The notes under the pieces are model-generated. The model searched no databases. It saw only the letters and a list, made by a program, of their open reading frames with translations, and had not been told where the DNA came from. A DNA stretch of 64,000 nucleotides from Bog-473 sp963728845 (GTDB lineage: Bacteria; Actinomycetota; Acidimicrobiia; Acidimicrobiales; RAAP-2): NCBI GenBank assembly GCA_963728845.1, contig CAVSLS010000022.1, positions 62,001 to 126,000 of the forward strand, read 5' to 3'. This document shows, piece after piece, positions 52,228 through 60,256 of this stretch. The position numbers were made by a program, and so were the translations under genes. Each line of letters opens with the position of its first letter. Positions within the stretch are counted from its first letter, which is position 1.

Positions 52228-53592
52228 ACGTCCCTCGCGTCAACCTTTTCTCTGATCGCTGATCCTAGGTGTCGCTGCGCGTGGTGACCTCCTCTCGGGT
52301 GTCCTCGATGGCCGGCCTCGGGTCTTCGGGGGACGCGACGAGGGTGCGCGGCCACTTGAGGGACTCGGCGCTCATGTAGCGACGCGTGATGGCCCACTCG
52401 TCGGTCTGCTCGGCGAGCAGCGCGCCGACGAGGCGGATGACGGCCCCGCGGTTGGGGAAGATCCCGACCACGTCGGTGCGCCGTCGGATCTCCTTGTTGA
52501 GCCGCTCCTGGGGGTTGTTGGAGCGGATCTGTCGCCAGTGCTCGGTGGGGAAGGCGCTGAAGGCCAAGATGTCGTCGGCCGCGTCGAGCAGGTAGGTGAC
52601 GACGTCACAGAAGCCCGCCTGGGTCAGCTTGTCGGTGACGTCGGCCAACTGGCTCCAGGTGGTGTCGCGGTCGGGCTGCTCGAAGATCGAGCGCACCAGG
52701 GTGGCGATCATGGGCCAGTTGCCCTTGGCGCACCGTGAGGCCAGGTTGGCCATGAAGTGGGTGCGGCACCGCTGCCAGGAGGCCTCGGAGAAGACCTGGG
52801 CGATGGCGGCCTTGATGCCGCCGTGGGCGTCGGAGATGACGAGCTCGACGCCGCTGAGCCCCCGGGCCACCAGGGCGCGCAGGAACGCCGTCCACGCCGC
52901 GGTGTCCTCGGTCGTGGCGATGTCGAGGCCGACGATCTCGCGCCGGCCCTCGGCGTCGACGGCGGTGGCGATGACGGCCGAGACGTTGACCACCCGGCCC
53001 CCTTCGCGGACCCGCTGGGTGAGGGCGTCGATCCACAAGTAGCGATAGGGGCCCTGGTCGAGGGGGCGCTCCTTGAACTCGGTCACCACCTTGTCGAGCT
53101 CCTTGGCCAGGCGGGAGACCTCGGACTTGGAGATCCCGTCGATGCCCATGGCCTTGACCAGGTCGTCGACCCGGCGCGTCGAGACCCCCTCCACGTAGGC
53201 CGCGCAGACCACCGCCACGAGGGCCTGTTCGGCCCGCCGTCTCGGCTGGAGCAAGAACTCGGGGCAGTAGACGCCCCGGCGGAGCTTGGGCACCGCCAGC
53301 TCGATCGTGCCGACCCTCGTGTCCCAGGGCCGCAGGCGATAGCCGTTGCGCGAGTTCTCCCGCTCGTCGGTGCGTTCGCCGTAGCCGGCGTTGCACTGCA
53401 TCGAGGCCTGGGCCCTCATCAGGGCCTCGGCGAAGGCCCCGAGCATCGCCCGGGCCAGGTCCGTGTCGCCGTCGGCGCCCTCGAGGTACTTGCTAAGCCA
53501 TGCGGCCGCGTCGATAGTGGTGGGGACGTTCACCGTGATCCTCCTCAAGTTGTTGTGTGGAAACTGCTTCTTGAGGTTGACGCGGTGACCGT
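52228..53592 (-). mobile_element. IS256-family element (about 1.36 kb)
   Basis: An intact transposase flanked by imperfect inverted ends: CGCGTCAACCT at 52236-52246 and AGGTTGACGCG at 53574-53584, extending outward with mismatches. Exact ends and target duplication are not clear. Its right end is only about 25 bp from the left end of the IS3 element. Confidence 0.75.
52265..53548 (-). CDS. IS256-family transposase (mutator type), intact
   Basis: 427 residues. DDE residues are in YLWIDALTQRVREGGRVV (Asp), LVISDAHGGIKAAIAQVF (Asp) and NNPQERLNKEIRRRTDVVG (Glu), with CRTHFMANLAS between. N-terminal YGERTDERENSRNGYRLR is typical of the family. Unbroken frame, so it may be functional. Starts at ATG/GTG 53548. 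Confidence 0.95.
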   Translation of the reverse strand: MRRITVNVPTTIDAAAWLSKYLEGADGDTDLARAMLGAFAEALMRAQASMQCNAGYGERTDERENSRNGYRLRPWDTRVGTIELAVPKLRRGVYCPEFLLQPRRRAEQALVAVVCAAYVEGVSTRRVDDLVKAMGIDGISKSEVSRLAKELDKVVTEFKERPLDQGPYRYLWIDALTQRVREGGRVVNVSAVIATAVDAEGRREIVGLDIATTEDTAAWTAFLRALVARGLSGVELVISDAHGGIKAAIAQVFSEASWQRCRTHFMANLASRCAKGNWPMIATLVRSIFEQPDRDTTWSQLADVTDKLTQAGFCDVVTYLLDAADDILAFSAFPTEHWRQIRSNNPQERLNKEIRRRTDVVGIFPNRGAVIRLVGALLAEQTDEWAITRRYMSAESLKWPRTLVASPEDPRPAIEDTREEVTTRSDT

Positions 53593-53656
53593 CGCGTCTG
53601 GGGGATGGTGGCTCAGTGAACCGCCCTGGGTTTGATGGAGGCTCGGTGGTTAGGTT

Positions 53657-54545
53657 TTACGCAGCCGAGCTGGCCTCGCCCAAGCGACGGTAGTAGCTCT
53701 CCTCGAACTCCGCCGGCGGCACGTAGCCACAGGCCTCGTGGAGCCGCCGTTCGTTCCACCAGCTGACCCAGGCCGCCGTGGCGAGCTCAAGTTGCTCGAA
53801 CGTCTTCCAGGGCCCCTGGCGATGGATCAGCTCGGTCTTGTACAGCCCGTTGACGGTCTCGGCGAGGGCATTGTCATAGCTGTCGCCCTTGGAGCCGACC
53901 GAAGTCACGGCATGTTCGTCGTCGAGACGCTCGGTGTAGCGGATGTCGAGATACTGCACGCCGCGGTCGGAATGATGGACGAGGTGGGACAGGTCGTCGT
54001 CACGCCGAGAGAAGATGGCCATCTCGAGCGCGTCGAGGGCCAGATCGGTGCGGAGCGACTTGGAGACCCGCCAGCCGACGATGCGCCGGGCGAAGGCGTC
54101 GGTGATGAAGCTGGTGTAGCAAAAGCCTGACCAGGTCCATACATAGGTGATGTCGGCGAGCCACAAGCGGTTGGGAGCGGCGGCGAAGAAGTGGCGGTCG
54201 ACCAGGTCACCTGGGCGCGACGAGAGGTCGCCGGGGACGGTGGTGCGCTTGGCCTTGCCCCGACGGACGCCCTGGAGACCGAGGTCGTTCATGACGCGCC
54301 CCACCTGGTCCCGCCCCGCCGTCTCTCCTTCTCGGCGCAGCTGGCGCCAGACCTTGCGCACCCCATAGACCGAGTAGTTGTCCTCGTGGATCCGGCTGAT
54401 GTGTTCGCCCCAGGAGGCCGTCGGAGACGGCCCGTGGACTCAGGGGCCGGGATTTTGCGGCGTAATAGGTGGAGGGGGCGAACTGCAGGACCCTGCAGAT
54501 CGGCTCGACCCCGAACTCCTCACGATGCGCGTCGATGTAGCCCAC
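53657..54545 (-). CDS. IS3-family transposase OrfB (apparent frameshift)
   Basis: About 295 residues when merged. N-terminal HTH_21 region EEFGVEPICRVLQFAPSTYY, then a break at ctggggcg near 54415 (one G extra), then YSVYGVRKVWRQLRREGE. The rve integrase core shows LWLADITYVWTWSG (Asp), LVHHSDRGVQYLDIRYT (Asp) and SYDNALAETVNGLYKTEL (Glu). It starts with a GTG overlapping the orfA stop (TAGTG), where a -1 frameshift fusion is normal for IS3. Confidence 0.9.
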
Positions 54546-54886
54546 TACGGCTTGGGGCGGTCGAGCTCCGCCGCGAAAAAAGCTGAGGCTGACTTCAGGA
54601 TCGCATTGGCCCGACGCAGCTCGCGGACCTCCTTCTCCAGCTCAGCGATCCTGGTCTTGTCCTCAGTGCTCGCCCCGGGACGCTTTCCGGTGTCGATCTC
54701 GGCCCGCTCTACCCAGTTGCGCAGCGTCTGCTCGCCGATGCCCAGCTGACGGGCTATCCGTGACACCACGCCCCAGCGCTCTCCGGACTCGGCGATGGTC
54801 TGTTCGACCATTCGCACTGCCCGCTCCTTCATTTCAGGCGGGTACCGCCTCGAGGACGGGATGCTTCTTGGCTTCCATGACTCCAA
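54545..54886 (-). CDS. IS3-family OrfA (HTH)
   Basis: About 113 residues from TTG 54886. HTH: YPPEMKERAVRMVEQTIAES, then VVSRIARQLGIGEQTLRNWV. A leucine-zipper-like coil follows: DKTRIAELEKEVRELRRAN, ending in ILKSASAFFAAEL. This is the DNA-binding half of the IS3 recombinase. An ATG lies a few bases upstream in another frame. Confidence 0.88.
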   Translation of the reverse strand: MESWKPRSIPSSRRYPPEMKERAVRMVEQTIAESGERWGVVSRIARQLGIGEQTLRNWVERAEIDTGKRPGASTEDKTRIAELEKEVRELRRANAILKSASAFFAAELDRPKP

Positions 54887-55081
54887 CTTTCCCAAGGTTT
54901 GGAGCCTCCAGGAAACCCAGGGCGGTTCACTGTCCAGCGAGGACCGTCTGGAACCGAGAGGAAGGGCATGGGCGCCACCAGCGATTGCCGCCCACCACCT
55001 GGGACGACGACGGTGCGAACTCCGATGACTGGGTCGACGGAAGGCCGGATATATGTCAGTTATCCCTAAAGGAGGAGTGAG

Positions 55082-56596
55082 ATGCCGTCTGCTCTCTTTC
55101 GGTACATGGTTAATGATGTAGACGCCGCAGTCAGCTTCTACACAGATCTTCTCGGCTTTGACGTCGAAATGCACCCGGCTCCGGGATTTGCCATTGTCTC
55201 GTGTGAGGGCCTTCGGCTGGCCTTCAACGCAGTCGGTGGATCCGGGGGAGCCAGTCAGCCCATGCCCGATGGTCGAATACCCGAACCGGGTGGCTGGAAT
55301 CGTGCGCAGCTCCAGGTTTCCGACTTAGGCGAAACGGTGGAGCGGCTGCGATCCCGTGGCGCTCTCCCCATAGAGGATGCGCCCATAATGTCCGACGAGA
55401 ACGGCCCGAATGAATCGGGGACTAGCGGGAGTGGCACGGACTACTACTACAACGCTGGTTCCTTCCACATAACTGTCCAAACCCTTTGCAATTGGAGCAT
55501 CACGGTCGCTCCGTCGGGACTTGGGCCGAACTCAACGCCAGTCACCTACACCAGCACCCAGACAGGTGCGAACGGAGATACGCAGCAGTTCTCGGTCGCA
55601 TCAGCCTGGACCATGTCGTGGTCCTTTAGTTGCCCCAACGGTACCTTTGACTCCTTCAATGTGGGCATCAAACAGCCCGCTGGCGACCTCACTTCTGACA
55701 CCGGTCCCAATGTCTTCGGGCAGAGTCAGAGCGGTGCCGATACCTACACGGACACCGGTGCGTTCAGTTTGGACATCCAAAACGCACCGTACTGCTCTTG
55801 GTCCATCACCATTACCTTGTCGGGGGCTCCTGCGCTCACCCCAGCCCCTGTGACCCCGGCACCCACCGCCGTGGGGATCGCATCGACTGTCGACGGCGGC
55901 GGCTATTGGATCGCCAGCTCTAATGGCGCAGTGTCGCCCCATGGCGACGCTGGCAACTATGGCGGCGTAAGCAACCTCGCCCTCAATGCGCCCATCAACC
56001 ACATCGTCTCAACGCCAGATGGTCGCGGCTACTGGCTGGTCGCCGCCGACGGTGGGACCTTCTCCGAAGGCGACGCCCAGTTCTACGGATCGACCGGTGG
56101 CATGCATCTCAACGCACCGGTCGTTGACATGGCACCTACCCCAGATGGAGGCGGCTATTGGCTCGTTGGGGCCGACGGCGGAATCTTTTCTTACGGCGAC
56201 GCCGTCTTTCACGGCTCGACTGGCAGCCTGCATCTGAACCAGCCAGTGGTGGGAATGGCAGCTGACGACTCCACCGGTGGGTACTGGCTGGTGGCTCGCG
56301 ATGGCGGGATATTTGCCTTCGACGCGCCCTTTTACGGCTCGACAGGCAGCATCCACCTCAACAAGCCAGTCAACGGGATGGCCGCTACTCAGGATGGCTT
56401 GGGGTACTGGTTTGTCGCCTCGGACGGTGGAATCTTTGACTACGGCGATGCGCGTTTCTATGGCAGCACGGGCTCGCTGGTCCTCAACGCTCCGGTAGTG
56501 GGCATGGCGCCTGACAATGCTTCGGGCGGCTACTGGTTGCTCGGGGCGGACGGAGGAGTGTTCTCATTCGACGCACCGTTTTTGGGGTCGGGATAG
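55082..56596 (+). CDS. Chimeric gene: partial VOC domain fused to a surface-repeat protein
   Basis: 504 residues behind a strong AAAGGAGGAG site. Residues 1-100 are a VOC/glyoxalase domain (LFRYMVNDVDAAVSFYTDLL, WNRAQLQVSDLGETVERLR) that stops before its last strands. Residues about 105-265 are Ser/Thr-rich with two related halves (GSFHITVQTLCNWSITV and GAFSLDIQNAPYCSWSITI). Residues 270-504 are six repeats of about 42 residues with GYWLV..DGGIF..GDA.FYGSTG. The repeats are normally exported, but no signal peptide is present, so the fusion seems to have replaced it. The product's location is uncertain. Confidence 0.8.
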   Translation: MPSALFRYMVNDVDAAVSFYTDLLGFDVEMHPAPGFAIVSCEGLRLAFNAVGGSGGASQPMPDGRIPEPGGWNRAQLQVSDLGETVERLRSRGALPIEDAPIMSDENGPNESGTSGSGTDYYYNAGSFHITVQTLCNWSITVAPSGLGPNSTPVTYTSTQTGANGDTQQFSVASAWTMSWSFSCPNGTFDSFNVGIKQPAGDLTSDTGPNVFGQSQSGADTYTDTGAFSLDIQNAPYCSWSITITLSGAPALTPAPVTPAPTAVGIASTVDGGGYWIASSNGAVSPHGDAGNYGGVSNLALNAPINHIVSTPDGRGYWLVAADGGTFSEGDAQFYGSTGGMHLNAPVVDMAPTPDGGGYWLVGADGGIFSYGDAVFHGSTGSLHLNQPVVGMAADDSTGGYWLVARDGGIFAFDAPFYGSTGSIHLNKPVNGMAATQDGLGYWFVASDGGIFDYGDARFYGSTGSLVLNAPVVGMAPDNASGGYWLLGADGGVFSFDAPFLGSG

Positions 56597-56896
56597 ACCG
56601 TCCCGACATGGGTCATCGACAGACTGGACACCGACGTCCAGGACGTGACTCAGCACGGGCCCTTTGGGGCGGCCGAGAGCATCGTTCATCAACTCCATGA
56701 CGGGGCCACTGTCGCCTACTGATCGGTCAACGATGACAGCGCCAACGTGATACCTGGCCAAGATGACCCTGGTTGGTGCGACGAGCTGGCCCTTGAGCCG
56801 TGAGCCCGATGCCCAGCCCCGGCTTCATTGCAGAGGAGGGTCGGTGCTGGCAAAACGCGTATGGCAACCATGTCCAGATGTTTTGAAAAGTGATCC

Positions 56897-57073
56897 GTGG
56901 GCAAGGTGAATCGCGTGCTCGCCGAAACGGAGCAGTTGCTTCTCTTCCACGAGTTCTGCGACTACGAACCCCTCCCGCCAAGCGCGACAGATGCTTTGGG
57001 CTTGGTGCTGGGGCTTGCTCTGATTGTCGTTGCCTGGTTGCCGATCGTTTGGTTGATCTGGACTCTGACCTAA
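56897..57073 (+). CDS. Small C-tail membrane protein (58 residues)
   Basis: Frame GTG 56897 to TAA 57073: a soluble head (GKVNRVLAETEQLLLFHEFC, DYEPLPPSATDA) and one clear hydrophobic segment (LGLVLGLALIVVAWLPIVWL). It reads as a single-pass, tail-anchored protein. No family recognised. It stands alone between two exported-protein genes. Confidence 0.5.
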   Translation: MGKVNRVLAETEQLLLFHEFCDYEPLPPSATDALGLVLGLALIVVAWLPIVWLIWTLT

Positions 57074-57498
57074 AAGCGGATCGCATGAAAGGTGTGACGC
57101 CGCCAACGGCCAGATTCAACCCCACCACCGTTTCCTGGGGGTTGGTTGCCGGACTACGCCGCCAGCGCACGTCGAATGGAACGACGGCGAGCCCCTTCGC
57201 CGGCGCAGTCCTCGAAGATACCATCGCCGTGCACGCCCCGTCTTCGTGGATCGGACAGTCTGAGTCGCCGAACCCCCTATCCCTACAGCCACTTCGGGGC
57301 GAGCCCAGCGGGCCCAATGAAGAGGATCGTCTGCGCGATGCCCGCCTAAACGAAGGTAGCGCTTGCCAACACTTTCCGGCAGGCTGTTTGGCCCTGTGGG
57401 TGTTTGCCCCTCTACCCAGAAGGGTATCTCTCCGCATAGATATTGGCAGGTGGTCGCAGATACGTAGATCGCGACGACCAAACTAAGGGGGATTCGCG
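57074..57498. other. Noncoding stretch
   Basis: About 425 bp between the small membrane gene and the next exported-protein gene. Open frames on both strands lack any recognisable motif. It ends with the promoter region of the 57.5-kb gene (AGGGGG just before its start). Confidence 0.4.
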
Positions 57499-58758
57499 TT
57501 GGTGCTCGCCCGTCTCGTCAGAGCCTGCCTCGTCGCGTCCGTGATCATGTTGTCATGTGGCGCAGCCGTCCTCGTGAATACTGGTGCTTCGGGTGGCGCT
57601 ACGGCGCTCGCGTCTGAGGCTGCGAGTTCTGGTCCCCAATGCACCTTCAACGGAAGTTCTCTCCCATTAGTGACGGGAGTGTCAGCGGGCAGCAAGATCG
57701 CCATCAGCTGCACCGGCTTGCCCGCACTGCACCCCTATCTGTTTGTGGGGACGAGCCTGCTTCTCGGGATCGACCCGGCGGCGAAGCCGCTGTTGTCCGG
57801 TCAGGTTGTTTCAGTGCCCGGCCTGCTGGCCCTGCTGTCGGCGCTGCCGGAGATTGATCTTGCGTCTGAGGCCTTCCCGATCTCCGACCTTTCCGGAAAC
57901 CTGAATCTCACCTGGACGGTACCCACGTTCCAGCCCCTCGACCCAAATGCCAGCTGTCCCCCAACTCAACAAGAGGTCAACTCGGGACTGATCGGCTGCG
58001 CCGTGGCGATGATCGACCTTACAAGCTTCAAGCCCGTGGCCGCCGGGAGTGGAGTATTCGAATATTCGGGATTCCCCTTCCTTCCTCCGAATCCAACGCT
58101 GGCCCTGTCGGCCTCGACGGCGGTTCCGAATCAGACAGTGTCGGTCAGTGACGCCCCCGGGGCGACCACCTATTGGTGGTTGTCCACGTTGGCAGCACTT
58201 GAGGCGGCGCTCGGAGGTGGTGCGAGTTCGCCGCCGACGGTGACCGTGACTCTCGTGGACCCACATGGCAACGTGGCTCCGGTGCAATCGAATATCCGTG
58301 TTGCGCCGGCAACCTACAACGGAAGTACTTTCTCACCGCCGAAAATTTCAGGGAGTTTTTCGATCCCAGCCAACGTGGCTGGTCCGGAGACCCTGAATGT
58401 TCAGGTGGGCGGCACGCTCGACGGTATACCGCTGAGTAACAGTGCTTCGGCTCCCCTCTTCGTCAACACGCCGCCCACGACGAATGTGCTCATCCCGTCT
58501 AACGGGGCGACGCTGTCGGGATCGACTTTGCTTGACGCCTCCGCATCGAACGCCACAAGCGTCGAGTTCCGGCTGTTCGGCGGCTCCTACGGCTATGCCG
58601 CCCCGGTGCTCTGCACGGCCACACCGACACTTTACGGATGGTTGTGTGGTTGGAACACCGCGAAGGTACCAGACGGCTCTTACGTGCTGGTGTCGGAAGC
58701 CTCCGGTTCGGGTGGTACCACATTCAGTTCGGGCGTCAGTATCACCGTGAAGAACTGA
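57499..58758 (+). CDS. Exported protein with C-terminal Ig-like module
   Basis: 419 residues. A signal peptide precedes ASGGATA (LVRACLVASVIMLSCGAAVL). The middle has two Ig/fibronectin-like parts (LALSASTAVPNQTVSVSDAP, TLVDPHGNVAPVQSNIRVAP). The last 90 residues (VLIPSNGATLSGS, then DASASNATSVEFRLFGGSYG, ending SSGVSITVKN) are the same module that is duplicated at the end of the 24-26-kb surface protein. Six or more cysteines. Probably a cell-surface or extracellular protein; it starts at GTG/TTG 57499 or nearby. Confidence 0.7.
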   Translation: MVLARLVRACLVASVIMLSCGAAVLVNTGASGGATALASEAASSGPQCTFNGSSLPLVTGVSAGSKIAISCTGLPALHPYLFVGTSLLLGIDPAAKPLLSGQVVSVPGLLALLSALPEIDLASEAFPISDLSGNLNLTWTVPTFQPLDPNASCPPTQQEVNSGLIGCAVAMIDLTSFKPVAAGSGVFEYSGFPFLPPNPTLALSASTAVPNQTVSVSDAPGATTYWWLSTLAALEAALGGGASSPPTVTVTLVDPHGNVAPVQSNIRVAPATYNGSTFSPPKISGSFSIPANVAGPETLNVQVGGTLDGIPLSNSASAPLFVNTPPTTNVLIPSNGATLSGSTLLDASASNATSVEFRLFGGSYGYAAPVLCTATPTLYGWLCGWNTAKVPDGSYVLVSEASGSGGTTFSSGVSITVKN

Positions 58759-58908
58759 CCTGCCCCCGTACGTTTCCGGGTCGGTGGGACAATTCGGCAT
58801 TTCTGCAGACGGCGTTTATCCGTGATTTGAACAGAGATTGGTGGTTTCTCAAGCTGGGATCGATCGCGTGATCGATGCATGCAATCGTTGGATTAGGAAG
58901 GTGGGTCG

Positions 58909-59916
58909 ATGCGAGCATTCTTGATACGGGTCGGGCAGGTGGCCGGTGTAATCAGCCTTTCGATCGCGGGCGCGGCTATGGCCTTCAATACGGGAGAAGC
59001 ACAGGCTTCCGTTCCGAGCTCGAACTCGGTCTATGCCTCCGCCCCCTACCCGGTTCTCTTCAGCGCGGCGTCAGTGGGCCGCAACCCAATCGTCGATCCG
59101 ACCGCTTCTCCAGCTGGTGCCAACAACTGGTCGTGCAAGCCCTCCGCTCAGCACCCTGATCCGGTGGTGCTCGTCCATGGCTTGGGCGCCACCATGGCCG
59201 ACAACTGGTCCACCATGGCACCCCTGCTGGCTGACAACGGTTACTGCGTGTTCGCTCTGACCTACGGGCTCGACCCCGGTGAGAACTACGTGGGTGGCGT
59301 AGAGCCCATGGAGGTGAGCAGTCAGCAGCTGGCCAACTTTGTCGACGAGGTGTTGGCCATCACGGGCGCGTCCAAGGTCGATCTGGTGGGTCACTCCGAG
59401 GGGACTGTGATGCCGCAGTACTACCTCAAGAGGCTCGGTGGCGCATCAAGGGTCAACCGTTACGTGGCTGTCGCTCCCCTCTACCAGGGCACCACCTTGT
59501 ATGGCCTCTCGGCCGGGATCAATGCGCTCGAGACCTACCTCCCGAGCGTGGCGGGCCCGATCGAGTCCGTCGTTGCCGGTGAGTGCGGCTCGTGCCAAGA
59601 GTTCCTCAATGGGTCACCATTTTTGACCAAGCTCTACAGCGACGGCGTGTACGCCGTGCCGGGGGTGACCTACACCACGATCATGACACGGTACGACGAG
59701 TTGGTCATTCCCTACACGTCGGGTGAGCTCCATGCGCTCAATGCCACCAACATCGTGGTACAGGATCAGTGCCCGCTCGACTTCTCTGAGCACGCCACGT
59801 TGGCGTGGGATCCGGTTGTAGGCCAGGACATCTTGAACGCCCTCGATCCTGGCGATGCCCAGCCGATTCCCTGCACCCTCGTCCTTCCAGGAGTTGGAGC
59901 ACCCACCTTTCCCTAA
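58909..59916 (+). CDS. Secreted triacylglycerol lipase/esterase (Lipase class 2-like)
   Basis: 335 residues. A signal peptide (RAFLIRVGQVAGVISLSIAG) ends near AQAS. The lipase core has the oxyanion strand DPVVLVHGLGATMADNWSTM, the nucleophile elbow VDLVGHSEGTVMPQYYL, Asp in TRYDELVIPYTSGELHAL and His in LDFSEHATLAWDP. Two disulfide-forming Cys pairs are likely. Extracellular enzymes of this class cleave triglycerides and esters. It follows the Ig-like-module gene by 150 bp. Confidence 0.9.
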   Translation: MRAFLIRVGQVAGVISLSIAGAAMAFNTGEAQASVPSSNSVYASAPYPVLFSAASVGRNPIVDPTASPAGANNWSCKPSAQHPDPVVLVHGLGATMADNWSTMAPLLADNGYCVFALTYGLDPGENYVGGVEPMEVSSQQLANFVDEVLAITGASKVDLVGHSEGTVMPQYYLKRLGGASRVNRYVAVAPLYQGTTLYGLSAGINALETYLPSVAGPIESVVAGECGSCQEFLNGSPFLTKLYSDGVYAVPGVTYTTIMTRYDELVIPYTSGELHALNATNIVVQDQCPLDFSEHATLAWDPVVGQDILNALDPGDAQPIPCTLVLPGVGAPTFP

Positions 59917-60000
59917 AGAACTGATCCGCATCGACCCTCCAAGGGAACGCAAGGGATTATGCCTGCCCCCGTCGCCAATGATGTTGTAGAGCTTCCGTGA

Positions 60001-60256
60001 GGGTCCACCGCTGCAAGGTTGGCCGTCAGTAGTTTCAGGAGCACCGGGAGCCGCCGGTCTGACTTGAGATCACGACGGACGCCTGTGGTGTTCGCACACC
60101 GTCGACCGGAGCTCCGGGCAACTCAGACGAGGCGCGGCGTGCCCCGTTCCAGAGGGGTGATGGGCCGGTCTGTTGGACCAGATCGACCCGCACCGTCACT
60201 CCTTCTCGGGACGGCCGCGCCACCCCTCAACCGACTTAAGGAAAGGAAGGGATGGC
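60001..60256 (+). ncRNA. Candidate bridge RNA region, 5' noncoding end of IS110 copy 3
   Basis: 256 nt from the left end (GGGTCCACCGCT) to the transposase start, alignable throughout with 39679-39922 of copy 2. The conserved hairpin GGTGT-tcgc-ACACC (60087-60100) has different paired bases from its counterpart, consistent with a selected RNA structure. It is followed by GTCGACCGGAG and by CGTGCCCCGTT/GATGGGCC. Placement upstream of the gene matches the IS110 (not IS1111) group. Confidence 0.6.

Larger units (their letters stand above)
53616..54930 (-). mobile_element. IS3-family element (about 1.3 kb)
   Basis: Terminal inverted repeats of 29 bp with two mismatches: 53616-53644 (GTGAACCGCCCTGGGTTTGA...) and 54902-54930, where the reverse complement reads GTGAACCGCCCTGGGTTTCC... 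They start TGAACCGCCC, usual for this group. It contains orfA and orfB. No clear 3-bp target duplication. Confidence 0.9.

Noticed and set aside
53592..53616. IS256 and IS3 as one composite element
   Set aside because: Each has its own inverted ends and complete transposase set; they are adjacent, not nested.
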